Below are positions 26,908 through 37,559 of a stretch of 44,586 nucleotides of DNA, in pieces. Every line of letters begins with the position of its first letter. Positions within the stretch are counted from its first letter, which is position 1. The notes below the pieces were generated by a model. That model made no database searches, was not told where the DNA came from, and saw only the letters and a program-made list of their open reading frames with translations. The stretch covers positions 1 through 44,586 of the forward strand of contig CAJWVX010000009.1 of assembly GCA_913048175.1 (NCBI GenBank), read 5' to 3'. The DNA is from an uncultured Flavobacteriales bacterium. Its GTDB lineage: Bacteria; Bacteroidota; Bacteroidia; Flavobacteriales_E; Vicingaceae. Both the position numbers and the translations under genes were made by a program.

Positions 26908-29900
26908 TTGGATTATTCAAAAAAAACAAAAAAAGATTTAATTAAGGAAATACAATTTCTTAAAGAAGACTTTTTGTGTAAAAAGGAACAAGAAGCTAAC
27001 AAACAAAAAAATGTTGAACTTCATTTAAAAGAAAACGAAGAAAAATATAGAACATTATTTACTAAAAATTTAGCAGGTGTTTTTATAACAGAAGAAGAAA
27101 TAATTTTAGATTGTAACAATTCTTTTGCAAAAATATTTGGATATAAATCAAGAGTAGAATTAATTGGTAAGAATGTTGAATGCCTTTATTTTTATAAAAA
27201 TGATAGAGATAAATATATAGAACAACTACTTAAAAATGATTTTTTATCTAACCATATAATAAAACATAAAAATAAAAATGGTAAAGAAATATGGATTTCT
27301 GCTAACGTTTATTTAAAAGATAATAGAAGAATAGAAGGAACTTTAGTAGATATTACAGAACAGGTAAAATTTGAAGAAAATAATCGTAAAAAAGAAGAAA
27401 ATTATAAAGAATTAACAGAAAATTCTCCTTACGGTGTTTGTGTACATATTGATGGAAATATAGTTTATGTAAACAAAAAAGCACTAGAAATAATTGGTGT
27501 AGATTTAAATTCAAAAAGTAATTTTTATGATTTTATTTTACCTGAAAACCATCAAAATGTTAAAGAAAGAACAGAAAGAGCTTTAAATGGAGAAGATGTA
27601 CCTTTTAAAGAATTTAGTATTAAAAAATCTAATAATAAGATAATTTATATTAAAGGAAAACCAACACTATTCAATTATCAAGGTAAAAGAGCAGTTCAGG
27701 TTGTATTTAATGATATAACATTTGAAAAGGATTTATTTAAAGAAAAATTAAGGGCTACAATAGCTGAAGAGTCAAATAAAATACTTCAAAAAGAAATTAA
27801 TCATAGAAAAAAAATTGAGGAAAAATTGATTGAAAATCAAAAGTATACTCAAAATGTAATTAATAGTTCTTTAGATATTATTTGTGCATCCGATAAAGAA
27901 GGAAATATAATAGAGTTTAATAAGGCTGCAGAAAAAGCTTTTGGTTATACATTAAAAGAACTCTTAGGAAAAAATATATCTATAATTTATGCCTTAAAAG
28001 AGGATCATATAAATATTAGTAAACAACTTTTAGATACAGGATCTTTTATTGGTGAAGTAAAAAACATAAATAAAAATGGTAAATTATTCACATCATATTT
28101 AACAGCTTCAGTTTTATATAACGATAATAATGAGCAAATAGGAACTATGGGTGTTTCTAGAGATATAACAGAGCTAAAAGAAGCAGAAAATCAACTTATA
28201 GAAAGTGAAGAGAGATATAAAGATATTTTAGAAAATGCTACAGATTTAATTCAAAGTTTAGATAAATATGGAAATATTATTTATGTAAATGAAGCTTGGA
28301 AAAAAACTTTAGGATATAATTCAGAAGAAATTATAGGGAAAAATATTTTTGAAATAATACATCCAGATTGTATAAATAAGTGTAAAATATTTTTTAACAC
28401 CATTAATAATAGTTTAACTAATAAAAGTCATGTAGAATTAATTGAGTTTAAAACCAAAAAAGGTAAAAAAATTATTGTAGAAGGTAATGTTAGTGTAAAA
28501 ATTAAAAATAATAAAGTAGAATCAACAAGATCCATTTTAAGAAATGTAACTGAAGAATTGTGGGAAGAAACAAAACAAAAAATATACAATAACATAGCTA
28601 CTATTGTTGTAGAAAAAGTTGTTGCTGAAGAAATTTATGAAGGAATTAGAAAAGAGCTTGGTAAAGTAATGAATACAGAAATCTTTGTTATTTCATATTC
28701 TTTAGACGATAACATTCTTACTTTTCCTTATTATTATGACAATGTTAGATCTAAAGGTATAATAGATAAAAAAGATAGAATTAAAGGAAATGGTATTAAT
28801 GAATATTTTTTAAAACAAAAAAATTCTAAACTTTTAAAGAGAGATGATTTAGATTTTATCATAAATAAAGGAGAATACAATGTTTTAGGTAAAAAATGTA
28901 AAGCTTTTGTTGGCATACCACTAAAAATTAAGAATAAAACAATAGGTGTTCTTTCTGTTCAATCTTATGATAATGAAAATGAGTATTCAAAAAAATCTAT
29001 GGATATTTTGGATTTTATATCAGGAACAATAGCATTAACTGTTCAAAGAAAACAAGATCAAAATATAATAAGTAAACAATCTTATAAATTAAAATCTATA
29101 ATAGAAAACAGCACACACTTATTTTGGAGCTATGATATAAATAAAGGTGTTACATCAAGTAATAAAAACTTTGTTAAATACATTAAACAAACCTATGGTA
29201 AAAATGCAGAAGTTAAAAATAGACTAAATAAAAGAGTAAGATTTTCTAATGAAGAAGAGCATACTTTTTGGAATAAAAAATATGCAGAAGTTTTTAAAGG
29301 AAATTCACAACAATTTTTATCTAAAAAACTAAATAAATACGGAAAAGAAGTTGTTAAAGAGGTTTTTTTAAATCCAATTTATAATGAGGATGGAAAAATT
29401 ATTGAGGTATCAGGAATAGCTCATGATATAACAGAAAAAACAATTTCAGAGAAAAAACTAAAAGAATCTTTAAAAGAAAAAGAAGTTTTATTAAAAGAAG
29501 TTCATCATAGAGTTAAAAACAATTTACAGGTAATATCTAGTATTTTAAATTTACAATCTTCTTATGTTAAGGATGAAAAAATACTTGATATATTAAGAGA
29601 AAGTCAAAATAGAATTAAGTCAATGTCCTTTATTCATGAGAGTTTATATCAGAATACAGATTTTTCAGAAATAAATTTTTCAGAATATATAGTAAGTTTA
29701 TCTAAAAATTTAGTACATTCATACGGTATATATGATGATTTAATCGATTTAAATATGTCAGTTGGAAATATATCTTTAAATCTTGATCTTTCGATTCCTT
29801 GTGGACTCATTATAAATGAATTAGTTTCAAATGCTATTAAATATGCCTTTTTAGACAAAGAAAAAGGAAAAATTAATATAAAATTGTTTGAAAAAAATGA

Positions 29901-30081
29901 CAATGTTCATTTAATAATACAAGATAATGGCTTAGGTTTGCCAAAAGAAATAAATTACAAAGAGACAGACTCTTTAGGGCTGCAATTAGTAATAACATTA
30001 GTAGAACAAATAAGCGGAACAGTAAAACTGGACAACAATAAAGGAGCGAAGTTTACTATTATATTTAAAAAAGAACAATAA
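26908..30081 (+). CDS. soluble multi-PAS/GAF sensor histidine kinase (HisKA_2 type)
   Basis: TTG start; several PAS modules, GAF-like region 'KCKAFVGIPLKIKNKTIGVLSVQSYDNE', 'EVLLKEVHHRVKNNLQVISSILNLQSSYV', HATPase 'LIINELVSNAIKYAF...IIQDNGLGLP'. No TM segment seen. Confidence 0.93.
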   Translation: MDYSKKTKKDLIKEIQFLKEDFLCKKEQEANKQKNVELHLKENEEKYRTLFTKNLAGVFITEEEIILDCNNSFAKIFGYKSRVELIGKNVECLYFYKNDRDKYIEQLLKNDFLSNHIIKHKNKNGKEIWISANVYLKDNRRIEGTLVDITEQVKFEENNRKKEENYKELTENSPYGVCVHIDGNIVYVNKKALEIIGVDLNSKSNFYDFILPENHQNVKERTERALNGEDVPFKEFSIKKSNNKIIYIKGKPTLFNYQGKRAVQVVFNDITFEKDLFKEKLRATIAEESNKILQKEINHRKKIEEKLIENQKYTQNVINSSLDIICASDKEGNIIEFNKAAEKAFGYTLKELLGKNISIIYALKEDHINISKQLLDTGSFIGEVKNINKNGKLFTSYLTASVLYNDNNEQIGTMGVSRDITELKEAENQLIESEERYKDILENATDLIQSLDKYGNIIYVNEAWKKTLGYNSEEIIGKNIFEIIHPDCINKCKIFFNTINNSLTNKSHVELIEFKTKKGKKIIVEGNVSVKIKNNKVESTRSILRNVTEELWEETKQKIYNNIATIVVEKVVAEEIYEGIRKELGKVMNTEIFVISYSLDDNILTFPYYYDNVRSKGIIDKKDRIKGNGINEYFLKQKNSKLLKRDDLDFIINKGEYNVLGKKCKAFVGIPLKIKNKTIGVLSVQSYDNENEYSKKSMDILDFISGTIALTVQRKQDQNIISKQSYKLKSIIENSTHLFWSYDINKGVTSSNKNFVKYIKQTYGKNAEVKNRLNKRVRFSNEEEHTFWNKKYAEVFKGNSQQFLSKKLNKYGKEVVKEVFLNPIYNEDGKIIEVSGIAHDITEKTISEKKLKESLKEKEVLLKEVHHRVKNNLQVISSILNLQSSYVKDEKILDILRESQNRIKSMSFIHESLYQNTDFSEINFSEYIVSLSKNLVHSYGIYDDLIDLNMSVGNISLNLDLSIPCGLIINELVSNAIKYAFLDKEKGKINIKLFEKNDNVHLIIQDNGLGLPKEINYKETDSLGLQLVITLVEQISGTVKLDNNKGAKFTIIFKKEQ

Positions 30082-30833
30082 TGTCAAAAAACAACATTTT
30101 AGTTATAGAAGACGAGGCAATCGTATCTAAAGATATACAACAAAGCTTAAAAAAATTAGGTTACAATATTGTTGGATCTGCCGCAACCGGAGAAAAAGCG
30201 GTTGAATTAGCAAAACAAACAAAACCTGATTTAGTTTTGATGGATATTATGCTAAAAGGAGAAATGAGCGGAATAGATGCAGCAGAAAAAATTAGAGAAA
30301 CATTAAATGTTCCTGTTATTTATTTAACGGCTTATGCTGATGAAAATACTCTAGCAAAAGCTAAGGTAACTGAGCCTTATGGCTATATTATTAAGCCATT
30401 TAAAGAAGTTGATTTACATACATCTATAGAAATGGCACTTTATAAATACTCTAAAGAAAGAGAGGTTATTAAAGAAAGAGATTTTCTTTATTCTTTAGTT
30501 GAAAACAATGAATCTGAAGGAGTTATTTTTGTTAAATCCAATTCAAGATTAGTAAAGGTTAAAACAAATGAGATTCTTTTTGTTGAAGCTTTAAAAGATT
30601 ATGTTGTTGTTAATGTTGGTGATGTGAGATATACTATTCACTCAACAATGAAAGAAATACAAAAGAAATTACCTACTAAAGAATTTCAAAGAATTCATCG
30701 CTCCTATATTGTTCGTTTAGATAAAATTGTTGCAATCGAACAGCCAAATATTGTTATAGAGGGTGGTAAAAAAATGTTGCCAATAGGAGGATCTTATAAA
30801 GAAGAGCTTTTTAGCAGAATAAATTTAGTTTAA
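30081..30833 (+). CDS. LytTR-family response regulator
   Basis: Receiver 'ILVIEDEAIV', 'LVLMDIML', 'YLTAYAD', 'YIIKPF'; LytTR domain 'ILFVEALKDYVVVNVGDVRYTIHSTMKEIQKKLPTKEFQRIHRSYIVRLDKI'. Confidence 0.95.
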   Translation: MSKNNILVIEDEAIVSKDIQQSLKKLGYNIVGSAATGEKAVELAKQTKPDLVLMDIMLKGEMSGIDAAEKIRETLNVPVIYLTAYADENTLAKAKVTEPYGYIIKPFKEVDLHTSIEMALYKYSKEREVIKERDFLYSLVENNESEGVIFVKSNSRLVKVKTNEILFVEALKDYVVVNVGDVRYTIHSTMKEIQKKLPTKEFQRIHRSYIVRLDKIVAIEQPNIVIEGGKKMLPIGGSYKEELFSRINLV

Positions 30834-31582
30834 GTTCTATTAATATAGTGGCTACTTGCCTGTGAAATTGAGGTTACAATTAAGTCGTTTATACAAAGGT
30901 TTTTTGGAAGTGTAGTAACATAATATATTATGGAGGCAACATCTTTTGCAGACATAGGTTCATAACCTTTGTAAATTTGTTTTGCTTTTTCAGTATCGCC
31001 ATGTAGTCTTACCTCAGAAAATTCCGTTTCTGCAGCTCCTGGGCATATTTGAGATACTTTTATTCCTTTTCCGAGCAAATCTATACGCATGGATTTTGAT
31101 AGAGCGTCTACAGCGTGTTTTGTGGCACAATAAACATTTCCTTTTTCGTAAGATTCCTTACCTGCTGTTGAACCAATATTTATAATGTGACCACTTTTTT
31201 CTTTTATCATTAATGGCATTATAGCTTTAGAAACATATAATAGTCCTTTTATATTGGTATCTATCATTTTTTCCCAATCATCAAGCAAGCCATCTTGTAT
31301 TTTGTTTAAACCACTAGCTAAACCAGCATTGTTAATTAACACATCAATTTTTTTATTAGATAAGCTACTCACCGCAGCGATTACTTCTTCATTTTTTCTT
31401 ACATCAAAACAGAGTGTGGTAACTTCCACATCATATTTTTCTTGTAGAGTTTTTGATAAAATTTCAAGTCTATCTTTTCTTCTACCAGTAATAATTAGAC
31501 GATGACCTTTTTCAGCAAAAATCGATGCAGATGCTTTTCCAAAACCAGAGGTAGCTCCAGTTATAAATATAGTTTTAGACAC
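30830..31582 (-). CDS. SDR family NAD(P)-dependent oxidoreductase (YdfG-like)
   Basis: 'FITGATSGFGKASASIFAEKGHRLIITGRR', 'INNAGLASG', 'YCATKHAVDALSKSMRIDL'. Confidence 0.94.
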   Translation of the reverse strand: MSKTIFITGATSGFGKASASIFAEKGHRLIITGRRKDRLEILSKTLQEKYDVEVTTLCFDVRKNEEVIAAVSSLSNKKIDVLINNAGLASGLNKIQDGLLDDWEKMIDTNIKGLLYVSKAIMPLMIKEKSGHIINIGSTAGKESYEKGNVYCATKHAVDALSKSMRIDLLGKGIKVSQICPGAAETEFSEVRLHGDTEKAKQIYKGYEPMSAKDVASIIYYVTTLPKNLCINDLIVTSISQASSHYINRT

Positions 31583-34173
31583 TATTTAATTTCTTTTAAA
31601 GCGTTTATAATTAATGTTTTTAAATGAGAACGATGTGCCTTTGTAGAAATATCTCCGGTAGTATTATTTGCTGTTTCCTGAATTTTCTTTAAATTGTAAA
31701 CAGCCATAGATTGTGCAGAAGAAACATATCTTTTACTTTTTGTACCAGTTACCATTGCTATTAAAGTCTTAGTATATTCTACTTGAATATTTTGTCTAAA
31801 TGAATTAACACTTTCATTAGCATCAGCTTTAAAAATTGCATTATTTAAATCAGTCATCATATCAGATAATTTATATTCATTTCCATACAATTCAGAATCA
31901 ACAATTCGCTGAGTTGTATTTGGATGTAATACATGTGCTAAAACATTTTTTTGATATGTTAAAACTTGTTTGTGTATTTTAGGATCTTCAGGACCTCTAA
32001 AAAAGTCATAACCTCTTCTTTGTAACGCTAAATAATTAAATAAATCATTTGGAGCATTAAAAGCATTTGGAGCAAAAACATTTTTGGTTAACGTTTCCAT
32101 AGCTCTTTTTTGATCAATTAATGAAACAGGAATGTAAGGTTTTGTTCCACCTTTTTGTCCAACCATAGCACGATCAACATAAATACCACCAATGAAACGA
32201 GAAACAACATTTGCCGCAGTTCCTCTTTGTCTACTTAAAACATAATAAACACGTCTTAATTCCTGATAAGATTCTCCTTCTTTAGAAAAATTAGATTTAA
32301 CATCTTTCATCATATTATCAACTAATTCAAAAATATTGTTAGAATAGGTAATTTGATCATTAGATAAATCACCAATCATAACTCTTGGATCAATTGCCTT
32401 ACCAGGAGATCTCATATCATCAGCATCGTTACCAAAAATTAAAGCTGCTTCTGTTGATCTATTTAATAAAATGTTCTTTTCTGAATCCGACTTAAATGGA
32501 GTATAACCAAATTGAACTGCCCAAACATCATATGGGCCTACAGCAACATCTACATATTGGCCCTGTTTATTTCTATCTTTAGTTAAGTTAATAGCTGCAT
32601 AATCCATTACAGAGCCTGTAAGACATTTTCCTTCAATAAATGAAGCATCAGCTAGTTGTGCAGGAGAAAACAACTGACTTGCTTTCATATTGTGATTTAA
32701 ACCTAGCGTATGACCAACTTCATGCATTATTAAAGCAATCATAGATTGCTCTTTCATCTTTTTTAACTCTAAAGGAGAAGCTCCTTCTGCTGCTAATACA
32801 GAAGAGGCAAACATTGTATTTTCGTGCATAACGTGACCTAAAGAACAAGTCATTTTATTTATGTCTTTTTCAAATGACGGAGCTTCAAACTCTTTTAAAC
32901 TTGAGGACAAATCAAAAATCTTATCATACATAACTCTATTTGTGAAGTGTACATATTCTAACATAATATCAGCACCTAATATTTCACCTGTTTTTGGATT
33001 AACAAAACTTGGCCCGTATCCACCAAATGGAGCACGTGGAGAAGAGGTCCATCTTAACACATTGTAACGAATATCTCCAGCATCCCAATCTGCATTATCA
33101 GGTTGTAATTTTACTTCCATAGCATTTTTGAAACCAGCTTTTTCAAAAGCAACATTCCATTGTAAAACAGCATTCTTAATTGTTTCTCTCCACTCTAAAG
33201 GAGTAGAGTTTTCCATCCACCAAGTAATCGGTTTTACAGGTTCCGAAATAGCTGCAGTAGGATTTTTTTTCTTTAAGTTCCAACGATGTACCAAGTCTCT
33301 GTATGGTACAGAGCCTATTGAGGTCATATCTGTAACTTGAGTTGTAAAATAACCAACGCGAGGATCATCAATTAAGGTTTCATAATCATTTTCAGGCATT
33401 TTAATTAAACTATGAAAAACCTTTATACTAACATTCCTACCATCAGAAACAGCTCTAGAACCTCCATTTAAAACAGTTCCTTTAGAGTAAACATACTCAA
33501 TTGCTAAATCTGTATTCTCGGGGTAATTTCTTATTGAATTAACTTTTGTCTTTTCTTTATCTAAATTACCTAAAGAAAATGCTGTAGGAGACTGTTTTGG
33601 ATACTTTGGAGGTTTAATTTGAGAAAAAGTTTCTTTTAAGAAAAGGTTGTCAGCATTGATTAAATACAATCCTTTCTCTTCGTCAACTCCTTCAATTTTT
33701 AAGCTAGCCATTATTCCTGCACTCATATTTGCAGAAGCGGATTTTGATAAAGCACTTTTTGGATCGAAATAAGAAGAAGTATTTTGAGTAATAAACTCTA
33801 TTTTATTAAAATATTTTTCAATTTTAAACACTTTAGAGCCCCTGTACGAACCTCTAAAGCTACCTGCGTCTAAAACTCCATCAGCAACCTGGCTAAAATA
33901 AATATATTCCTTTCCTATCTGATCTTTGCTAACAACCATTTTTATAGCACCAGTAGTTGTGTCTTGATACAAGAGAAATAAGCCGTCTATTTTTTTGTGC
34001 CTCTTTGTTAATTCACTAATTTTTTTTGGAGAGTCTTTATCCTTTTTTGGAGTCTCTGTTTTTGATTTTTTATCACCTTTTTTTTTCTTTTGTGCTGAAG
34101 CAGTACTAAAACTTAAAAGTAAGATTGATACAAGCCCAAGGCTAGCAATTTTTAAAGAATTTCGGTTATTCAT
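31582..34173 (-). CDS. secreted zinc-dependent metalloprotease (DUF5117/DUF5118-type)
   Basis: Signal peptide; 'ALIMHEVGHTLGLNHNMKAS' (HExxHxxGxxH metzincin-type motif); 863 aa. Confidence 0.92.
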   Translation of the reverse strand: MNNRNSLKIASLGLVSILLLSFSTASAQKKKKGDKKSKTETPKKDKDSPKKISELTKRHKKIDGLFLLYQDTTTGAIKMVVSKDQIGKEYIYFSQVADGVLDAGSFRGSYRGSKVFKIEKYFNKIEFITQNTSSYFDPKSALSKSASANMSAGIMASLKIEGVDEEKGLYLINADNLFLKETFSQIKPPKYPKQSPTAFSLGNLDKEKTKVNSIRNYPENTDLAIEYVYSKGTVLNGGSRAVSDGRNVSIKVFHSLIKMPENDYETLIDDPRVGYFTTQVTDMTSIGSVPYRDLVHRWNLKKKNPTAAISEPVKPITWWMENSTPLEWRETIKNAVLQWNVAFEKAGFKNAMEVKLQPDNADWDAGDIRYNVLRWTSSPRAPFGGYGPSFVNPKTGEILGADIMLEYVHFTNRVMYDKIFDLSSSLKEFEAPSFEKDINKMTCSLGHVMHENTMFASSVLAAEGASPLELKKMKEQSMIALIMHEVGHTLGLNHNMKASQLFSPAQLADASFIEGKCLTGSVMDYAAINLTKDRNKQGQYVDVAVGPYDVWAVQFGYTPFKSDSEKNILLNRSTEAALIFGNDADDMRSPGKAIDPRVMIGDLSNDQITYSNNIFELVDNMMKDVKSNFSKEGESYQELRRVYYVLSRQRGTAANVVSRFIGGIYVDRAMVGQKGGTKPYIPVSLIDQKRAMETLTKNVFAPNAFNAPNDLFNYLALQRRGYDFFRGPEDPKIHKQVLTYQKNVLAHVLHPNTTQRIVDSELYGNEYKLSDMMTDLNNAIFKADANESVNSFRQNIQVEYTKTLIAMVTGTKSKRYVSSAQSMAVYNLKKIQETANNTTGDISTKAHRSHLKTLIINALKEIK

Positions 34174-34266
34174 AATATTTATATATGATGGGTTTTCAAT
34201 GTTAAATGTAATAATTAATTGGGAGGATAAAAATCAAGAAAGGATGAGTGGTTAAAATTCTAATGA

Positions 34267-34632
34267 TTAATAGTTGTCAATAGAGAGTAATATTAAGGTG
34301 CATGCCTCTTCTGTTTTTATACCTTTTTTTGAGGCAAGCCTAACAAGTTCTTTGTTTTCTGTACCAGGATTAAAAATGATACGTTTTGGATTAATGGTGT
34401 TAATGATATAGTCATAATATTTAGGCTGGTTTTTTGGACCAATATAAAGTGTAACAGTATCTATATTTTCTAACAATGGTGAGTTTGTTAAAATTTCTTT
34501 AACACCAATTTCTCCATCTCTTAAACCAACAGGGAAGACTTCATGTTGATGTTCTGACAACATTTCAGTTGCTTTATATGCATACCTCTCAGGGTTTGGG
34601 CTTGCGCCTAATATTAAAGTTCTTTTATTCAT
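34267..34632 (-). CDS. CoA-binding domain protein (YccU-like)
   Basis: 'TLILGASPNPERYAYKATEMLSEHQHEVFPVG', 'IIFNPGTENKEL'. Confidence 0.9.
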   Translation of the reverse strand: MNKRTLILGASPNPERYAYKATEMLSEHQHEVFPVGLRDGEIGVKEILTNSPLLENIDTVTLYIGPKNQPKYYDYIINTINPKRIIFNPGTENKELVRLASKKGIKTEEACTLILLSIDNY

Positions 34633-35154
34633 ATTACAAATTACATTATTTAAAAGTATTAACTTTTTGTTTAATAAATTTCATTATGGCATCGTTTGAG
34701 TTTAATTAGGGAACCCATTTTTTGTGGAAATTTAATTTTTAAAACAGCATTAACTAACACATTGTATAAAGCATCTCTAATTTTGAGTTAAAAGTTCTCA
34801 AAGAGGAAGTTTGGGTTGGTCTATTCTTTTTTTGATCTATTTTCAATAGACACTTAAAGGATTAAATCTAAGAATAATTCCTAAGGATAAGCCATCTATA
34901 AGTTTTTAAAATTTATATCTATATTCATGAATAATTTGGTTAACCAATTTATAAAATTTGATAAAGCCATAAAATTGAATTACTATTAACATCAATAGTT
35001 ATAATTTAGGATATTTTTATTCATTTAATTAGACTTAATAGGGAATAAGCTTTATAATAATTTAGTTTATTTAAAAACTTACAACTTAAGTGGATTTCTC
35101 ATGAGCGATAACTAAGTAAATAAAATTTCAATTATTCTTTCGAGTAAGGGTTAT

Positions 35155-35625
35155 TTATTCTGCAACAAAAATATTTGTCAGATCTTTATCTCTAATAATA
35201 ATTTTTTCATTGTTCTTGTGCTTCACTTTAACCTTGTAACACTCGCTAGAGGCACTATGGTATAACGTTTTGTATTTAATAGACCACTCCTCAAAATTTA
35301 TGTTTAACCGCATTCTCCAATCTCCCGTTTTTCCTTTATTTATATACAATGCTTTCTTTATACCATCAAGACTTATAAATACCAGATAATAATTCTCTTC
35401 AGGAGATAGTTTAACATTATATTTAGATCTAGATTTTAGAGTTCTTATTTTAGACCAATTATTATTATTTTCCTGAAAAATTGTAATATCTGCTTTTTTG
35501 TTTGCCAATATTTTACCACATAATTTAAAATGACTTTTTCCTTGTGCTGAAGCATTTCCTATACCAACAGCGATTATCAATATAATTATTGATAAAATGT
35601 ATGTAACTGATTTTAAATTTTTCAT
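35155..35625 (-). CDS. hypothetical secreted protein
   Basis: Track ORF runs to 35667; the in-frame ATG at 35625 gives a clean signal peptide 'MKNLKSVTYILSIIILIIAVGIGNASAQ'. Confidence 0.55.
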   Translation of the reverse strand: MKNLKSVTYILSIIILIIAVGIGNASAQGKSHFKLCGKILANKKADITIFQENNNNWSKIRTLKSRSKYNVKLSPEENYYLVFISLDGIKKALYINKGKTGDWRMRLNINFEEWSIKYKTLYHSASSECYKVKVKHKNNEKIIIRDKDLTNIFVAE

Positions 35626-35999
35626 AACATAAAAGTGTTCGTTAATATTTTTATGAACTCTATACATATAATAATGGTGCCAAAAAGCATATTCTCCAGA
35701 TTATCAGGTTTTTATGTTTTTAATTATCAAGAATAATGTTTCTTTTTGAGAGTAAATTCCCAATAAATGTAAAAGTTTGTCTTTTTTACTGAGTTTAGGA
35801 ATATCTAGTATTGTTTTGACATTATTTAGTAGCTTATAACTTATATTTTGGGGTTATGGAAAAGAGGAAGGATGATGATTAATTTAAGAATTTGCTTACA
35901 GAGCGAACAATTTCAGTTAGAAAAACTAAATAGCTGAGTATAGAATTTATTCGGGCTTAACAAGAGTATGTAAGTGTGAAGATGCTGATATAACTGTTG

Positions 36000-36552
36000 G
36001 TTTGTCTAAGAAAAGAGTCTTCTTAATTATTAGAATTAAAACGGTTAAAGAAAGAAGGTTGAATGGAGTTTTATATATTAAAAAAGGTAGTTAGACTCTT
36101 GTCCAATAACGAGCAGTGTGTTATAAATTCATTTTAAATAATGAAGATAATTAACTACATCAGAAGATCTGGAAGTCAATGATATATAGAAGATATGCTA
36201 TTATAATTCGATAAAATCCAACGATTTGCGTGTTTATACATTTGATTATTAATGAAGTAAATGGGTTTAAAAAGTGTTTTGTGAATCAAATTTGTTGTAA
36301 AAACAGAATCTTAAAATTCGTCAATAGCTAATAACGGTTTTAATGGAGTTTTTAGTAGTTTGAAATTAGGATAGAATTGGGTGTCAGATATTACCTATAT
36401 TCGAGTTAACGATTATTGGATTTATTTAATTGTAAGAGTTGAATTATTAGACAGTAGAAAACACAATAATGAACGCAAGGTTTACTTCAAGATGAAATAG
36501 GAATGTCATTAATATATTTATTTTGCATTCGAATAATGCTAGTAAATCTTAG
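36000..36552 (+). pseudogene. decayed IS3-family OrfB transposase relic
   Basis: Plus-strand fragments in shifting frames: 'IYRRYAIII', 'RVYT/LIINEVNGFKKCFV', 'WVSDITYIRVNDYWIYLIVRVELLDSRKH', 'LHSNNASKS'. They match, in order, the IS3 OrfB blocks YRRI, KRVYRLMKEMGLKSV, WVSDITYIR..YLYL..V.DL.SRK and FHSDRG.QYASKSF. Confidence 0.65.
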
Positions 36553-36680
36553 TGATCATTGAATACCTGAACTTGAGACAAGAACTGATGAATAAAAAAA
36601 TGTAAAGACTTTAGACAAAATAGGAATAGGCAAAAGAAAAAGAATAGTGTTTTGCATTTTATAAAGCGAGATAGTTTTTA

Positions 36681-36714
36681 TAAAAAAAGCCTCGATTTAT
36701 CGAGGCTTTTTTTA
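36681..36714. terminator. terminator downstream of sdhB
   Basis: TAAAAAAAGCCTCGATTTATCGAGGCTTTTTTTA. Confidence 0.93.
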
Positions 36715-36733
36715 TAAATAAATAAATCAATTA

Positions 36734-37486
36734 TTATTTTTCTGACGTAATAGAAGCCGTTAAATAATCTTTATTCATTCTGGCTATAAATTCTAAAGAA
36801 ATTCCTTTAGGACACTCTACTTCACAAGCTCCAGTATTTGTACAATTACCAAAACCTTCTTTATCCATTTGATCAACCATATTTAAAACACGTTGTTTTC
36901 GTTCTACTTGACCTTGTGGAAGATAAGAAAATTGAGAAACTTTAGCGGCAACAAACAACATTGCTGAAGAATTTTTACATGTTGCAACGCAAGCACCACA
37001 GCCAATACACGTTGCAGCATCCATTGCTTTGTCAGCCATTGGTTTTGCAATAGGCACTGCATTTGCATCTTGTGTATTTCCGGAAGTATTAACAGAAATA
37101 AAACCACCCGATTGTTGTATTCTATCAAAAGCACTTCTATCTACTACTAAATCTTTTAACACGGGGAATGAACCAGATCTGAAAGGTTCGATATGAATCG
37201 TTTCACCATCTTTAAACATTCTCATGTGTAATTGACAAGTAGTTACCCTTCTATCTGGACCATGAGCTTCCCCATTAATGTATAATGAACACATTCCACA
37301 AATACCTTCTCTACAGTCATGATCGAAAGCGACAGGTTCAATTCCTTGAGTAATTAATTGCTCATTTAATACATCAAGCATTTCTAAAAATGAAGCATGT
37401 TCAGAAATTCCAGTAACAGGATATGTCTCCATAGATCCCTTATCATTTTTATCCTTTTGTCTCCAAATTTTTAGCGTTAAATCCAT
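36734..37486 (-). CDS. sdhB: succinate dehydrogenase/fumarate reductase iron-sulfur subunit
   Basis: '[24 protein letters not shown]', '[19 protein letters not shown]', '[26 protein letters not shown]'. Confidence 0.96.
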   Translation of the reverse strand: MDLTLKIWRQKDKNDKGSMETYPVTGISEHASFLEMLDVLNEQLITQGIEPVAFDHDCREGICGMCSLYINGEAHGPDRRVTTCQLHMRMFKDGETIHIEPFRSGSFPVLKDLVVDRSAFDRIQQSGGFISVNTSGNTQDANAVPIAKPMADKAMDAATCIGCGACVATCKNSSAMLFVAAKVSQFSYLPQGQVERKQRVLNMVDQMDKEGFGNCTNTGACEVECPKGISLEFIARMNKDYLTASITSEK

Positions 37487-37559
37487 TTTTTTTAATTTAA
37501 AAAGTGAACAATTAATAAATTTTGTAATTATGAAATTACTTCATTAAAAAATTGCCAAA

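Noticed and set aside
33032-33040. CACGTGG core inside the metalloprotease gene as another parS
   Set aside because: Flanks (GGAG...AGAA) do not match the parS palindrome.
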